A stretch of DNA of 64,000 nt from Paenibacillus radicibacter (GTDB lineage: Bacteria; Bacillota; Bacilli; Paenibacillales; NBRC-103111), in contig NZ_JANQBC010000014.1 of the NCBI RefSeq assembly GCF_024721995.1, forward strand, positions 90,808 to 154,807, written 5' to 3'. Within the stretch, counting starts at the first letter, position 1, and each line of letters opens with the position of its first letter. Of the stretch, positions 18,714 through 27,309 are shown piece by piece. The notes beneath the pieces were generated by a model. It did no database searches. It was not told the DNA's origin and saw nothing but the letters and a program-made list of their open reading frames with translations. The translations under genes were made by a program, and so were the position numbers.

Positions 18714-19391
18714 ATGCCAAGTACATCTACACATTCAACTAGAAAGTCTGCCGTCATTATTGGTGTGTTATTCCTGGTTGGGCTCGTGACAGGGATATTT
18801 AGTGTTGTTCCTGTTATAGATGGAACTGATTATCTTGCCAAATCTTCTACAGATGTAAATCAAGTCCTAATCGGAGGGTCTTCCCAGTTATTAATGATTG
18901 CTGCCTATGTTGGTATTCCGATTATGCTGTATCCGATTTTAAGTCCGTCTCGTAAAGGATTAGCGCTTGGATCCGCTGCGTTCGGTATCATTTCGGGTGT
19001 ATTCATTATGATTGGTGTAATCATTCTTCTGTTGTTATTGAAATTAAGCGAGGATTTTGCAAAAGTCGGGTCTCTCAATGGTTCGTATTTTGAAATCTTA
19101 GGCGGATTATTGCGTGAAGGTCGTGATTTGATCAATCATGTGGCGACGACACTAACATTTGTTGTGGCGATGTTCTTGTTTAACTTCATCTTTTTTCAAG
19201 TAAAAATAGTCCCTCGATGGTTATCTCTACTAGGTCTTATTGGGTCAATACTATCTATCGCAGCTAGCCTATTCTTCATGCTTCGTCTGATCGGTCTGGA
19301 TTCAACTTACATGGTATTGAATTTTCCAATAGCGATTCAGCAATTGATTCTGGCGATATGGCTCATTCTTAGAGGATTTAACCGCACATAA
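18714..19391 (+). CDS. DUF4386 family membrane protein
   Basis: About 225 residues with six membrane segments; SAVIIGVLFLVGLVTGIFSV opens the first and PRWLSLLGLIGSILSIAASL lies in a later one, as in DUF4386 proteins. AAGGAGG lies 6-7 nt before the ATG at 18714, which overrules earlier starts. Function unknown in the family. It is divergent from the UvrA-like gene. Confidence 0.85.
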   Translation: MPSTSTHSTRKSAVIIGVLFLVGLVTGIFSVVPVIDGTDYLAKSSTDVNQVLIGGSSQLLMIAAYVGIPIMLYPILSPSRKGLALGSAAFGIISGVFIMIGVIILLLLLKLSEDFAKVGSLNGSYFEILGGLLREGRDLINHVATTLTFVVAMFLFNFIFFQVKIVPRWLSLLGLIGSILSIAASLFFMLRLIGLDSTYMVLNFPIAIQQLILAIWLILRGFNRT

Positions 19392-19410
19392 TCCGATAGC
19401 GCAAGTTAAA

Positions 19411-19441
19411 AGGCCATCCTACTTAGGACGGCCCTTTTTTT
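19411..19441 (+). terminator. Terminator after the DUF4386 gene
   Basis: GGCCATCCTA...TAGGACGGCC followed by eight Ts, 20 nt after the stop codon. Confidence 0.85.
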
Positions 19442-19444
19442 TGC

Positions 19445-19813
19445 TTATAAATGTTGAAGACCGATGCGGTTGCCTTCGCTATCCACAAACATCCCCAAAT
19501 ACCCCGCGTGCTTACCCGCATAGGTTTTCTCCATTACCACTTGTCCACCCGCTTCAGGAACTCTTGAAAGGATAGTTGCTAAGTCCGGCTTACCGTCAAT
19601 GTAGATTGTGACGCCATCCATTGATGGTTTATGAAGAGGTCCTTTTACTAACGCTCCGCCATTGGTTTGTTCTTGAACCGGGAAAAACGCGTACTCAGAA
19701 TCGCCCATAGGCATCATATGCATCTCAACTTGGAGTATTTCTTCATAAAAAGCTTTAGCCCGCTCCATATTCGATACAGGAATCTCCATCCAAATAAACA
19801 ATCGATCCAACAT
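19445..19813 (-). CDS. VOC family protein (glyoxalase/bleomycin-resistance fold)
   Basis: About 122 residues made of two beta-alpha-beta-beta-beta units: LFIWMEIPVSNMERAKAFYE in the first and VVMEKTYAGKHAGYLGMFVD with SEGNRIGL in the second. The ATG at 19813 is preceded by AAGGCGGAG and gives the usual family N-terminus. It sits downstream of a broken sigma-factor gene. Substrate unknown. Confidence 0.87.
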   Translation of the reverse strand: MLDRLFIWMEIPVSNMERAKAFYEEILQVEMHMMPMGDSEYAFFPVQEQTNGGALVKGPLHKPSMDGVTIYIDGKPDLATILSRVPEAGGQVVMEKTYAGKHAGYLGMFVDSEGNRIGLQHL

Positions 19814-19877
19814 TATTAAATCTCCGCCTTTCGATTTATAGTCATTCATACGTATAGACGAATGAGCAGTAAGTAAA

Positions 19878-20860
19878 TCATCGGTTATTCGTAAAATCAA
19901 TAATCGAATCCAGTAATTTATTTGTATCTAGTCGTGGCGGCAAGCCAAATCGATCGAATAAATCAGGGTCAGCGAATTGATGAATATGCGCAATCTTCCC
20001 ATTTTGTATCTCAAGAAGATGAATCGACCATGGAATTAATGCTGTATCATGTTCAGACGGCACATACTGTGCATAAGCTGGAGAATTGCCATTGGCGCGA
20101 ACAGGAATCAATCGAGAACCAGCACAATGACTGCGAGTTAGTTGATAAAATGATGCCATATTCATTTTGCCACATAACCACAACGTATAAGGTGGCATCG
20201 ACAAACTGGCATTCTCGTGGAATAACGTTAGTAATGCATCAATATCGTAGTTTTCAAATGCTTCAACGTAGCGTTTAAGAAGTCTTTCGTCTGCTTCTTC
20301 GTCTAGTTCACGAAGTGTACGGACCTAAGATGCGCTAGTGCCATTGTAGCCCTCGAGCGCTGCAACGCACTATTAACGGCAACTGTTGTCATATCCAATG
20401 CCTCGGCTGTTTGCTTGGCGGACCAACGAAACACATCATGAAGAATGAGGACGGCACGTTGTCTAGGCGGCAGAGTTTGCAGCATAGCAAGAAACGATAA
20501 ACGAATCGATTCTTTACTAATCACAATATCTGCGGGATCGCAAGCTATATCGGGAGTAGGCCATATCCATGAGGTTCTAGGCAAGTTATCCTTTGGTTCA
20601 ATAATATTAGTTGCAGGATCAGACAAATTCATTGGCAGTGCCCGACGCTTGGCGTGTCTGAGCTTGTCTAAACAAACATTCGTGGCAATGCGATATATCT
20701 AGGACTTATGTGAAGTATCTTGCCGAATCTGATTCCGGTTCTGCCAGGCACGGAGCATTGTATCTTGTACCGCATCCTCCGCATCAGCAATGGAACCCAT
20801 CATTCTGTAACAGAATCCGATAAGTTCGTAACGTAACTCCTCAGCTATGTCCCACTCCAC
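19878..20860 (-). pseudogene. Decayed ECF sigma factor with SnoaL-type C-terminal domain
   Basis: The minus strand from a GTG at 20860 encodes sigma-70 region 2 ([29 protein letters not shown]) and region 4 (LQTLPPRQRAVLILHDVFRW, SAKQTAEALDMTTVAVNSAL), then a SnoaL-like domain (RYVEAFENYDIDALLTLFHE, SIHLLEIQNGKIAHIHQFAD). This is the ECF41/SigJ arrangement. The frame is broken twice: an in-frame TAG at about 20701 where homologues have Trp (S-stop-IYRIATNVCLDKL), and a frameshift near 20305-20325. Both breaks are visible in the sequence, and neither is in a long homopolymer, so a true pseudogene is likely. Confidence 0.85.
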
Positions 20861-20882
20861 TAGTCTTCCCCTGCCCTATAGG

Positions 20883-21485
20883 TTATTTTTGAGTATCGAG
20901 AATAAACATAGATGCATCTTGTCCCATGAATATTTGAGTTCCATGATAGAAGGTCTTAGAACATATGTTCTTATACCCTATTTTAGCCATTATACCAGCT
21001 AATTCTTCTTGATGGAATCCGTTATGAACCAAATCAGACACGACATTCTCATTCTTATCAAAATCAACGATGAGTAATTGTCCTCCCTCATTCAGAACTT
21101 CATATAATCTAGTAAGGACAAATTCAACATCAGGGATATGAAGGAGTACCTGTGCCATAAAGATATAATCCGCCTTTAATTCGGATAGACCCTCTTTTTC
21201 AAAATCAAAACAACATGTATCTGCATTCTGAATATCAGCATCAGAAATTTTCTGTTTAATTTGATGAATCATGTTAGGTGAAGAATCTAGAAAGAGCATA
21301 GACGCAAATTCGTTGACCAAGTTCAGTCCAACAAGACCCGTTCCACACCCAAAATCTATAGCGCTTTTATTACCCGCGTCGATTACATATTCCCGAATAG
21401 CATCAGCTGATACCTGAGCAATATGCACCCGCCCCGGTGAGTCATAACTACTTGCGATCATATCAAACTTATCTGTATTCGCCAT
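20883..21485 (-). CDS. Class I SAM-dependent methyltransferase
   Basis: 200 residues. SAM-binding motif I is AIDFGCGTGLVGLNL, motif II region FLDSSPNMI, post-I DYIFMAQVLLHIPD and motif III LNEGGQLLIVDFD. AAGGAGG precedes the ATG. Substrate not predictable. It ends about 20 nt before the sigma-factor pseudogene start. Confidence 0.88.
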   Translation of the reverse strand: MANTDKFDMIASSYDSPGRVHIAQVSADAIREYVIDAGNKSAIDFGCGTGLVGLNLVNEFASMLFLDSSPNMIHQIKQKISDADIQNADTCCFDFEKEGLSELKADYIFMAQVLLHIPDVEFVLTRLYEVLNEGGQLLIVDFDKNENVVSDLVHNGFHQEELAGIMAKIGYKNICSKTFYHGTQIFMGQDASMFILDTQK

Positions 21486-21550
21486 TATTACCTCCTTAAG
21501 TCGTCTTTAAATCTCTCTTAATGAAATATTGTATCATGTTTCTTCTTAAA

Positions 21551-21591
21551 AAAGGACAAGGCTGCCGAAGCATGTTGCAATCGGCAGCCTT
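21551..21591 (-). terminator. Terminator of the phosphotransferase gene
   Basis: On the minus strand AAGGCTGCCGA pairs with TCGGCAGCCTT across a short loop and is followed by a T7 run. Confidence 0.85.
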
Positions 21592-21605
21592 GATTATGTG
21601 AATGA

Positions 21606-22679
21606 CTAGATTTTACGCACTTCGTACTCAAATGGTTCTTCAACGGAGTAAATCTCATCGAAAAATCCAAAGTACGGGATATCGTCTTCCATGCATTTGA
21701 TCAGATACGAAAGTTCCTCATCGCACTCAAGCTCTTCACCATTGTCTCGCATAATTTCAAATAATGCTAAGATATTTTCCATGAGATTGGCTTGAATAAA
21801 CAAAGGCAACTTATCTAACATCGAATCATCGACTTGGGTCTCAGACCTGTATCCATCAAGAACAATTTCAAAATAATTATCCATACGTTCTATACGTTTA
21901 TCAGCGTCTGGATGATGTCTACACCAACCAAATCCATTTCCCCAGACAGAAGCCAAGTCAAACATATACCAACCGAAACATGAATTATCGAAATCATATA
22001 TGGTGATTTGACCGGTATCAAAATCAATCGAGTAATTCCCATCATTATAGTCAAAATGGATCATACCGTATGTCTCGCGATCCTTATCCAAACCTTCTAA
22101 GGTTTGAAGTAGCCCTTTAAGCTTCTCCTTCAGCAAAGGTAAGGAATCAGGTATGAGTTCATCGATAAGATCAGCATTGATTTTATCAAGAAAGCTATAC
22201 CGTGGCTGTTTAGGTGCATATCCTTTTGACACCTTGTGCATTTTCCCCAGGGTTTTACCGCAGTTATAGAAGTACTCGGTAAGTGGAACCCCTTCACGGT
22301 AGCGATAGTTATTCTCCACAAACCTTTTACCCTTAGCCTTTTTGAATAGGCAGATGTAATAGGTGTGACCTTTATAAGTGATCTCTTCAAGTAAGTTTCC
22401 TTTTGTAGAATTCACTACATCCGAGACACTTGCTCCATGTTCGAATAAATATCGAATATACTCAACCTCACCTAAGAAGTCTTCTCGCGTTCTGTCTTTT
22501 ATAAATGCGATTCTGAGTATTAACGCATCAGTGCTCTTTTTCTCAAAAGTATAAACAAGATTTCGTCCACCTTCATGTGGCTTAATCTGCGTTGTTTCAT
22601 AACCTTCCAGCTCGTATAAGACGTTTACGATTGGAATAAGAATGGAATCACTGATTTTTACAACTTCGTTATAATTCAA
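21606..22679 (-). CDS. Phosphotransferase, aminoglycoside/homoserine kinase-like
   Basis: 357 residues of the APH/ChoK fold. An N-terminal lobe carries the ATP-binding strand (YTFEKKSTDALILRIAF), the catalytic loop reads HFDYNDGNYSID (H-x-D-x4-N) and the metal motif is IYDFDNSCFGWYMFDLAS. The motif layout matches homoserine kinase II-type and Bacillus YerI-like members more than classical aminoglycoside kinases. A possible 26-codon leader ORF ends 21 nt upstream. Confidence 0.85.
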   Translation of the reverse strand: MNYNEVVKISDSILIPIVNVLYELEGYETTQIKPHEGGRNLVYTFEKKSTDALILRIAFIKDRTREDFLGEVEYIRYLFEHGASVSDVVNSTKGNLLEEITYKGHTYYICLFKKAKGKRFVENNYRYREGVPLTEYFYNCGKTLGKMHKVSKGYAPKQPRYSFLDKINADLIDELIPDSLPLLKEKLKGLLQTLEGLDKDRETYGMIHFDYNDGNYSIDFDTGQITIYDFDNSCFGWYMFDLASVWGNGFGWCRHHPDADKRIERMDNYFEIVLDGYRSETQVDDSMLDKLPLFIQANLMENILALFEIMRDNGEELECDEELSYLIKCMEDDIPYFGFFDEIYSVEEPFEYEVRKI

Positions 22680-22700
22680 ATAGAATGTCCCCTTTGGGTA

Positions 22701-22781
22701 TTAACCCTTGTTAATACCTCTGTTATTTTTGTTTGCTTCACTATTACTGCTGAACAATTTGCCTTGCGCATGACGTTTCAC
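22701..22781 (-). CDS. Possible 26-residue leader or small protein
   Basis: AGGAGGAG lies 7-8 nt before a GTG at 22781, followed by 26 codons (V/MKRHAQGKLFSSNSEANKN...) and a TAA at 22701, 21 nt before the phosphotransferase ATG. The ribosome binding site is nearly ideal; the peptide is polar, rich in Asn, Lys and Ser, and matches no family I know. It could be a regulatory leader peptide or a small spore-type protein. Evidence is limited to the start signal and position. Confidence 0.45.
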   Translation of the reverse strand: MKRHAQGKLFSSNSEANKNNRGINKG

Positions 22782-23138
22782 GTTCAAATCTCCTCCTTTT
22801 TGGTAAATTTTCAATTGTTAATCATATTAACAACATCTATACTGTACAATATATTTTCATAATTTACTACAATTTTCCTTCATTTCATTCAAACTCTTTT
22901 TCGATTCTATTCAAAAAAACCATCAGTTTGAGTGATAAAATAAAAATGATCGATATCTTAATCGGTCATTTTCATCATTTGGAGTTCTGTTGTCCCCGGA
23001 TATTATCAAAACAGTATGTCAAGTTATTATAGAATCCGTATTCTCCTTCCCTATCTGCTTTCAAACAGTTCATACCAAAAAGCGATCATACCCCTACGTT
23101 TAAATGGGAATATAATCGCTTTTTTTATGAGTAAGACC
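22782..23138. promoter_or_regulatory. 357-bp intergenic region with operator-like palindrome and terminators
   Basis: No gene seen. It contains TTGTTAAT-CAT-ATTAACAA, a perfect 8-bp-arm palindrome (22815-22833) just upstream of the leader ORF, which may be an operator. A weaker AATGATCGAT...ATCGGTCATT hairpin (about 22944-22969) follows. Then a strong bidirectional terminator at 23078-23127 (AAAAAGCGAT... pairing with ATCGCTTTTTTT) ends the permease gene to the right. Confidence 0.5.
23078..23127. terminator. Terminator of the ytr-like ABC operon
   Basis: AAAGCGAT...ATCGCTTT with an inner CCC/GGG pairing, flanked by A and T tracts on both strands; it lies 12 nt past the permease stop. Confidence 0.75.
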
Positions 23139-23765
23139 CTATAGGTCCTTCTTTTTAAACAAGTACACCGTCAAGTGATAAGATGCGATAAATACAGCTA
23201 GGATACCGATGCACACAATAAGAAATGTTCGAACGTTGCTGCTACTATTGTCACCCATCATGTTAATTAGCATAGCAGCAGGATTAGCCAGAAGGATCAT
23301 GGAGACTAAGAACACCGCATTAATCACTCCCGCTCCCTTCTTACTCAGCGCATAGAACAGCGGCATGTAGATCGAGATTAAGACAAGCACCATACCAATT
23401 GCTAATAGAACACCCCAGATTGTAACTTCAGGCTTGTTAAGCTGCGGGATAGCAAGACTACAAATCCAGTGAATAATGATTGAAGCAAGGAAACCGAATA
23501 GAGTATACAGAACTGCTGTTAAGTATTTGGCACGTACGATATGTTTACGACTAATTGGCAGCGTGATAAGGAACTTGTAGTTATTGTTCTTGATATCCAC
23601 CATGGTTGCAAGCATGATAGAACCGAATGCCGTATAGATTCCTATAAAATAAAGGGACATATCCATCTTCGGTATGAAAACGATACTAAATACAACCAAA
23701 TATAGCAGAACCATCCATTGTGAACTTTTTAGAGCAATGAAGTCTTTATGTAGTAAGTTAACCAT
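23139..23765 (-). CDS. ABC-2 type transporter permease
   Basis: 208 residues, six hydrophobic segments, opening VNLLHKDFIALKSSQWMVLL with the conserved SRKHIVRAKYL cytoplasmic loop (a PhpK/ABC-2 feature of Bacillota). It overlaps the ATPase gene by 8 nt. It forms a GntR-ATPase-permease unit like ytrAB of Bacillus, which responds to cell-wall antibiotics. Confidence 0.83.
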   Translation of the reverse strand: MVNLLHKDFIALKSSQWMVLLYLVVFSIVFIPKMDMSLYFIGIYTAFGSIMLATMVDIKNNNYKFLITLPISRKHIVRAKYLTAVLYTLFGFLASIIIHWICSLAIPQLNKPEVTIWGVLLAIGMVLVLISIYMPLFYALSKKGAGVINAVFLVSMILLANPAAMLINMMGDNSSSNVRTFLIVCIGILAVFIASYHLTVYLFKKKDL

Positions 23766-24624
23766 GGACTCGCTCCCCCTTCGCGGTGAAGTACATGATG
23801 TCTTCTAAGGTTGGTTTATCGAATAACGCATAACTACCAAACAAATGCTCCGCATCTTGTTTATTATCAATTAAGCCCTCAAACCCAATCGCCGTTTCAC
23901 GAATCCCGACAAAATATTTGCGAATATCAGCATCGAGCAGTTGATGGTCACCTTTCACAATCACGTACTTATCCAGTACGTCTTCTTGTGTGTCATTAAA
24001 CACGATCTTCCCGCGATTGACGAACGCAATATAGTCTGCAATTCGATCCAAATCCGTTGTAATATGAGTGGAAAATAGGATTGTATTTCTTTCGTCAAGC
24101 ATCACATCTGCAAGTAGATCAAGCAATTCTCTTCTAAAGATAGGATCTAATCCAGACGTAGGTTCATCCATGATTAGCAGCTCAGTTTCATAGGATAAAG
24201 CTACTGCCAGAGCAAACTTAACCTTCATCCCCTTAGATAAATCTCCGATCTTCTTTTTCGGGGACAATTCAAATTGATTGAGATAGTTGTTAAATTTCTT
24301 GTCATTCCACTTCTTATAAAAAGGCCCGATCATCTTCTTCATTTCCTCAATCGTAAGGTGATCATAATAAAAACAATCATCGGACACAATGCCGATACGC
24401 TGCTTAATATCAATCTCATGCTTCGGCATGTTACTACCTAGTATTCTGATTGTTCCTGAGTCTGGTTGGACCATGCCAAGCATCATCTTGATTAACGTAC
24501 TTTTACCAACACCATTCGGACCAATAAGTCCTGTAATATACCCTTTCTTCACATCTAATGATACATTATCAACTGTAAATAAGGGGTAATGCTTCGTTAT
24601 ATTCCGTAATTCGATAGCATTCAT
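23758..24624 (-). CDS. ABC transporter ATP-binding protein, YtrB-like
   Basis: 288 residues. Walker A LIGPNGVGKSTL, signature LSKGMKVKFALA, Walker B ELLIMDEPTSGLDP and FSTHITTDLDRIADY. The C-terminal 70 residues are a family extension. Its start overlaps the GntR stop (ATG/TAA region at 24624), giving a tightly coupled operon. Confidence 0.88.
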   Translation of the reverse strand: MNAIELRNITKHYPLFTVDNVSLDVKKGYITGLIGPNGVGKSTLIKMMLGMVQPDSGTIRILGSNMPKHEIDIKQRIGIVSDDCFYYDHLTIEEMKKMIGPFYKKWNDKKFNNYLNQFELSPKKKIGDLSKGMKVKFALAVALSYETELLIMDEPTSGLDPIFRRELLDLLADVMLDERNTILFSTHITTDLDRIADYIAFVNRGKIVFNDTQEDVLDKYVIVKGDHQLLDADIRKYFVGIRETAIGFEGLIDNKQDAEHLFGSYALFDKPTLEDIMYFTAKGERVHG

Positions 24625-25031
24625 TAACTGTAGTCCTCCTCAAACATAAGAGTTAAGTGTTCAATTACATCCTGCTTGCTCATACTAAGTTCCTTGCTTT
24701 CTTGAATGATCTGCATCATCTTCTCTTCTAATCGCTTCATACGCTGCTCCCGAATGAAATCCTTATTCACACCCGATACGAAGCACCCTTTGCCTACAAC
24801 AGTGTCAATCAGTTCCTCTTTTTCTAACTCTTCATAAGCGCGTTTCGTTGTGATCACACTGACTTGTAAGTCTTTGGCTAGCTGCCTAATGGAAGGGAGA
24901 CTATCCCCTGCGCTAAGTTCACCACTTAAGATGCTTTGTCTAATCTGATTCATGATCTGTATGTAAATCGGATCACTCGATGCGTTGGATAAAATAATAT
25001 TGATATTGCAACACCTCTTCGTTGAACTCAA
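24624..25031 (-). CDS. GntR family regulator, YtrA subfamily
   Basis: About 120-135 residues: winged helix SIRQLAKDLQVSVITTKRAY with the ISGELSAGDSLPS start and a short helical tail of about 40 residues, as in YtrA. The start is unclear: a TTG at 25031 is in frame, but AAGAGGTG lies downstream of it and points to a rarer start near SNASSDPIYIQI. It probably represses its own ABC operon. Confidence 0.87.
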   Translation of the reverse strand: MSSTKRCCNINIILSNASSDPIYIQIMNQIRQSILSGELSAGDSLPSIRQLAKDLQVSVITTKRAYEELEKEELIDTVVGKGCFVSGVNKDFIREQRMKRLEEKMMQIIQESKELSMSKQDVIEHLTLMFEEDYS

Positions 25032-25100
25032 GTATATATACCGTACATATATAATATATACACTATTTACACTTTCGTCAAACTTATTTGATGAGAAAAT

Positions 25101-25126
25101 AAAAAAGCCGCAGTGTATGCGGCTTT
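25101..25126 (-). terminator. Terminator after the 25.1-25.6 kb gene
   Basis: On the minus strand GCCGCA...TGCGGC is followed by TTTTTTA, 14 nt past the stop codon. Confidence 0.8.
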
Positions 25127-25139
25127 CAAGTTTACATTT

Positions 25140-25577
25140 TTACTGAATTACTCTACTCATTAGCTTTTTCGACTTGTCTATGAATTCATTCCAATCGCTA
25201 GTATTGCCTCCTAGTCCTGTTCCCCAACCAGCGTATCTGACATTGTCTCGTAGTTGCTCAAACATCTTGATCTCGTGTTCGCTTAAGGTTTGATTTGGGA
25301 ATCCACTATACCGAGGGAAATTTCTAAAATAGTCAGCAAGCCTGTCGAGCAATTGCACATCTTCTTTCGTTAGCATGTTCAGCCTACCAGATACACTTTT
25401 GGTTAAATAGAGACCTTCTACAGCAAAAAAAGAAACCTTGAAAGGCACGAAGCCGATCAAGGTAATATCACTATATCCCCTGCTCGATTGATAATACTTC
25501 CTATAAAGCATTACCCCATTTACAATATTAACGAGCGACATGACAGCAAGCCATATAATCACTGATGGCATCGTCAT
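25140..25577 (-). CDS. Uncharacterised protein with one N-terminal membrane helix
   Basis: 145 residues. It starts with a membrane helix (SVIIWLAVMSLVNIVNGVML), followed by a soluble part containing a second weakly hydrophobic stretch (FVPFKVSFFAVEGLYL) and a polar helix-rich C-terminus. No family recognised. There is no good ribosome binding site before its own ATGs; instead a strong site (GGAGAAACAT) precedes an ATG at 25599 in another frame, which encodes MKKILIIDDDAI, a response-regulator-like N-terminus. The gene may be the product of a deletion that joined two genes. Confidence 0.6.
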   Translation of the reverse strand: MTMPSVIIWLAVMSLVNIVNGVMLYRKYYQSSRGYSDITLIGFVPFKVSFFAVEGLYLTKSVSGRLNMLTKEDVQLLDRLADYFRNFPRYSGFPNQTLSEHEIKMFEQLRDNVRYAGWGTGLGGNTSDWNEFIDKSKKLMSRVIQ

Positions 25578-25653
25578 CTATGATCAGTATCTTCTTCATA
25601 TGTTTCTCCTAGCTTCAATTGAATCATTCATCTACACTTGGAAGGGTATTTAA

Positions 25654-25947
25654 TTAAATCGACCACAGATATAACAGAATAAATATAATTAATAAATGAA
25701 TCAACGGCACGATGGTAACCCCTATATGTCTGTTTCCTTTTTTTAGAAATAAGATCAAACATACGATATACGTGATTGGATAAATGGTAGATAGAATCAT
25801 AAATGAATAGCCAATAATTACGCCTATTTCAAATCCTGATGAATATCCGGCAAGTCCCATTAAATTAGCTATTAATACAAACGGATAAACAACTAACGGG
25901 ATACCTCCTAATATTATAAAAATGAGATTTAGAGCTTTACTTTTCAC
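25654..25947 (-). CDS. Small membrane protein, three helices
   Basis: About 97 residues with three hydrophobic segments (NLIFIILGGIPLVVYPFVLI; VIIGYSFMILSTIYPITYIV; IVPLIHLLIIFILLYLWSI). A GTG at 25947 is chosen because GAGGTG lies 5 nt upstream. No family recognised. Confidence 0.6.
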   Translation of the reverse strand: MKSKALNLIFIILGGIPLVVYPFVLIANLMGLAGYSSGFEIGVIIGYSFMILSTIYPITYIVCLILFLKKGNRHIGVTIVPLIHLLIIFILLYLWSI

Positions 25948-25988
25948 AATTACACCTCGTCTTATTAAATTCTTCATATTTTATTTAA

Positions 25989-26017
25989 TTGAATAATCTA
26001 TGTTTTGCAATTATGAT
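25989..26017 (+). promoter_or_regulatory. Sigma-A promoter of the excalibur gene
   Basis: TTGAAT, a 17-bp spacer and TATGAT, about 30 nt before the TTG start at 26048. Confidence 0.6.
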
Positions 26018-26047
26018 TATATCATCAAATATAAGGTGGTAGTTAAA

Positions 26048-26311
26048 TTGAATAGAAGAATGATAATTAGTGCGGTCATACTGTTGTCACTTAGCATGTC
26101 CTTGATGGGTTCCGCCTCTTCCGCAACTAGTGCTAAAGCTTACAAAAATTGCAAAGAATTAAATAAAGATTACAAGGGTGGAGTAGCCCAAACTGCATCC
26201 GCGAAGAACAAAGGTGGTAAAACCAAGTACAAACCTTATGTATCCAAGGAGCTTTATAACTTAAATAAGAAATTAGATCGCGACAACGATTTAATTGCTT
26301 GTGAGCAATAG
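26048..26311 (+). CDS. Secreted excalibur calcium-binding domain protein
   Basis: About 87 residues: signal peptide (MIISAVILLSLSMSLMG...SSATSA) and a single excalibur domain, YKNCKELNKDYKGGVA ending in LDRDNDLIACEQ, with the D-x-D-x-D-type calcium loop and paired Cys. A TTG at 26048 with AAGGTGG 8 nt upstream is the likely start; an ATG at 26060 is the alternative. The domain is short, extracellular, and often fused to nucleases, but stands alone here. Confidence 0.85.
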   Translation: MNRRMIISAVILLSLSMSLMGSASSATSAKAYKNCKELNKDYKGGVAQTASAKNKGGKTKYKPYVSKELYNLNKKLDRDNDLIACEQ

Positions 26312-26329
26312 CTACTTCCTTTTTGGAAA

Positions 26330-26381
26330 AATAGAACGAAATGCCAAGGTCCCGTATGGAATCTTGGCATTTCGTTCTATT
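26330..26381. terminator. Bidirectional terminator, 19-bp stem
   Basis: AATAGAACGAAATGCCAAG pairs with CTTGGCATTTCGTTCTATT around a 14-nt loop. T tracts occur on the minus side. It serves both the excalibur gene and the converging lipoprotein gene. Confidence 0.8.
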
Positions 26382-26386
26382 AGAAA

Positions 26387-26683
26387 TTAATCTCGATTTG
26401 ATTTCTTACGACGGAAGAGTGAAAGCCCTCCGAAACCGCTAATGATAGCGATGTAAAAGCCAAAATCATACCACCAGCCCGAGTTAAATGTTTCATAAAC
26501 TCTGATATCATGATTGAATAAGCCAATGATTAGTGAAATAGGCGCAATCCATCCATGCCATATCCCCCAGAAGAATCCCGCATGATCTTGAGCGTTATTA
26601 GCTCCATCTCCAGGTACACAACCTGTTAATAGGATCACCATGGTAAGAAATGCAAACATAAATATGAGATGCCTTTTTTTCAT
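26387..26683 (-). CDS. Small lipoprotein with membrane segments
   Basis: About 98 residues. A lipobox (MVILLTGC) follows a short signal peptide. After the Cys, GFFWGIWHGWIAPISLIIGL and WWYDFGFYIAIISGFGGLSL are two hydrophobic helices, and the protein ends in RRKK. The aromatic pattern HAGFFWGIWHGWIAPI matches small proteins seen in many Bacillota, of unknown function. Confidence 0.7.
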   Translation of the reverse strand: MKKRHLIFMFAFLTMVILLTGCVPGDGANNAQDHAGFFWGIWHGWIAPISLIIGLFNHDIRVYETFNSGWWYDFGFYIAIISGFGGLSLFRRKKSNRD

Positions 26684-26753
26684 ATCCATCACCCCTCTTC
26701 ATTGTAAATATTATACTTCAACAAAATATGATTAAGCTATTACAATTATGATT

Positions 26754-27302
26754 CTATTGGGTGTCAGGCTTTTTCGGCTGGATACGTTTCATTATCGATG
26801 TGATTTGATCCAGACTCGTAAATTCACCTGCATATAATTGCTCTACCTTGCCTTGTGCAGTGATGAATACGGTAGCAGGTAGTCCTTTGATCCGATACGC
26901 TTCTGCAGCACTACCACTCGGATCCATTAGAACAGGAAATGATAGCTGATGAGAAGTCACAAACTCATGAGCTGTTCCTTTTGAATCTCCCATGTTTACA
27001 CCTAGTACTTCCACGCCAGCCATAGCCGATTCATACGCTTGTTTGATAAATGGCATTTCTTTCACACAAGAAGGACACCAAGAACCCCAATAGTGGAGAA
27101 CAACTCCTTTACCCCGATAATCCGACAGCTTAACTTCCCGACCGTTTATGTCTACTCCTTCAATCTCAGGAGCTGCTTGTCCAATCCGTACTACATGGTC
27201 TTGCACTCCGCCCTTAGCTGTCATAATCGTGTAAGTCACGGCAATAAGCAGAACTCCAATCACTACCCAATTAATCATTTTTCGTTTTCTATTCAGCGTC
27301 AA
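26754..27302 (-). CDS. TlpA/ResA-like thiol-disulfide oxidoreductase
   Basis: 182 residues: one N-terminal membrane anchor (MINWVVIGVLLIAVTYTIM) and an extracytoplasmic thioredoxin-like domain with WCPSC active site, a KGLPATVFI cis-Pro loop and the AhpC/TSA-like segment GQAAPEIEG. A TTG at 27302 preceded by GAAGGA is the likely start. It is the last gene of the nos-like operon and could keep Cys residues of NosL or a copper protein reduced. Confidence 0.85.
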   Translation of the reverse strand: MTLNRKRKMINWVVIGVLLIAVTYTIMTAKGGVQDHVVRIGQAAPEIEGVDINGREVKLSDYRGKGVVLHYWGSWCPSCVKEMPFIKQAYESAMAGVEVLGVNMGDSKGTAHEFVTSHQLSFPVLMDPSGSAAEAYRIKGLPATVFITAQGKVEQLYAGEFTSLDQITSIMKRIQPKKPDTQ

Positions 27303-27309
27303 TATTCAT

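Noticed and set aside
20219..20234. ATAACGTTAGTAATGC as an attC core outside the array
   Set aside because: It lies inside the SnoaL-like part of the sigma pseudogene and has no paired partner or stems.
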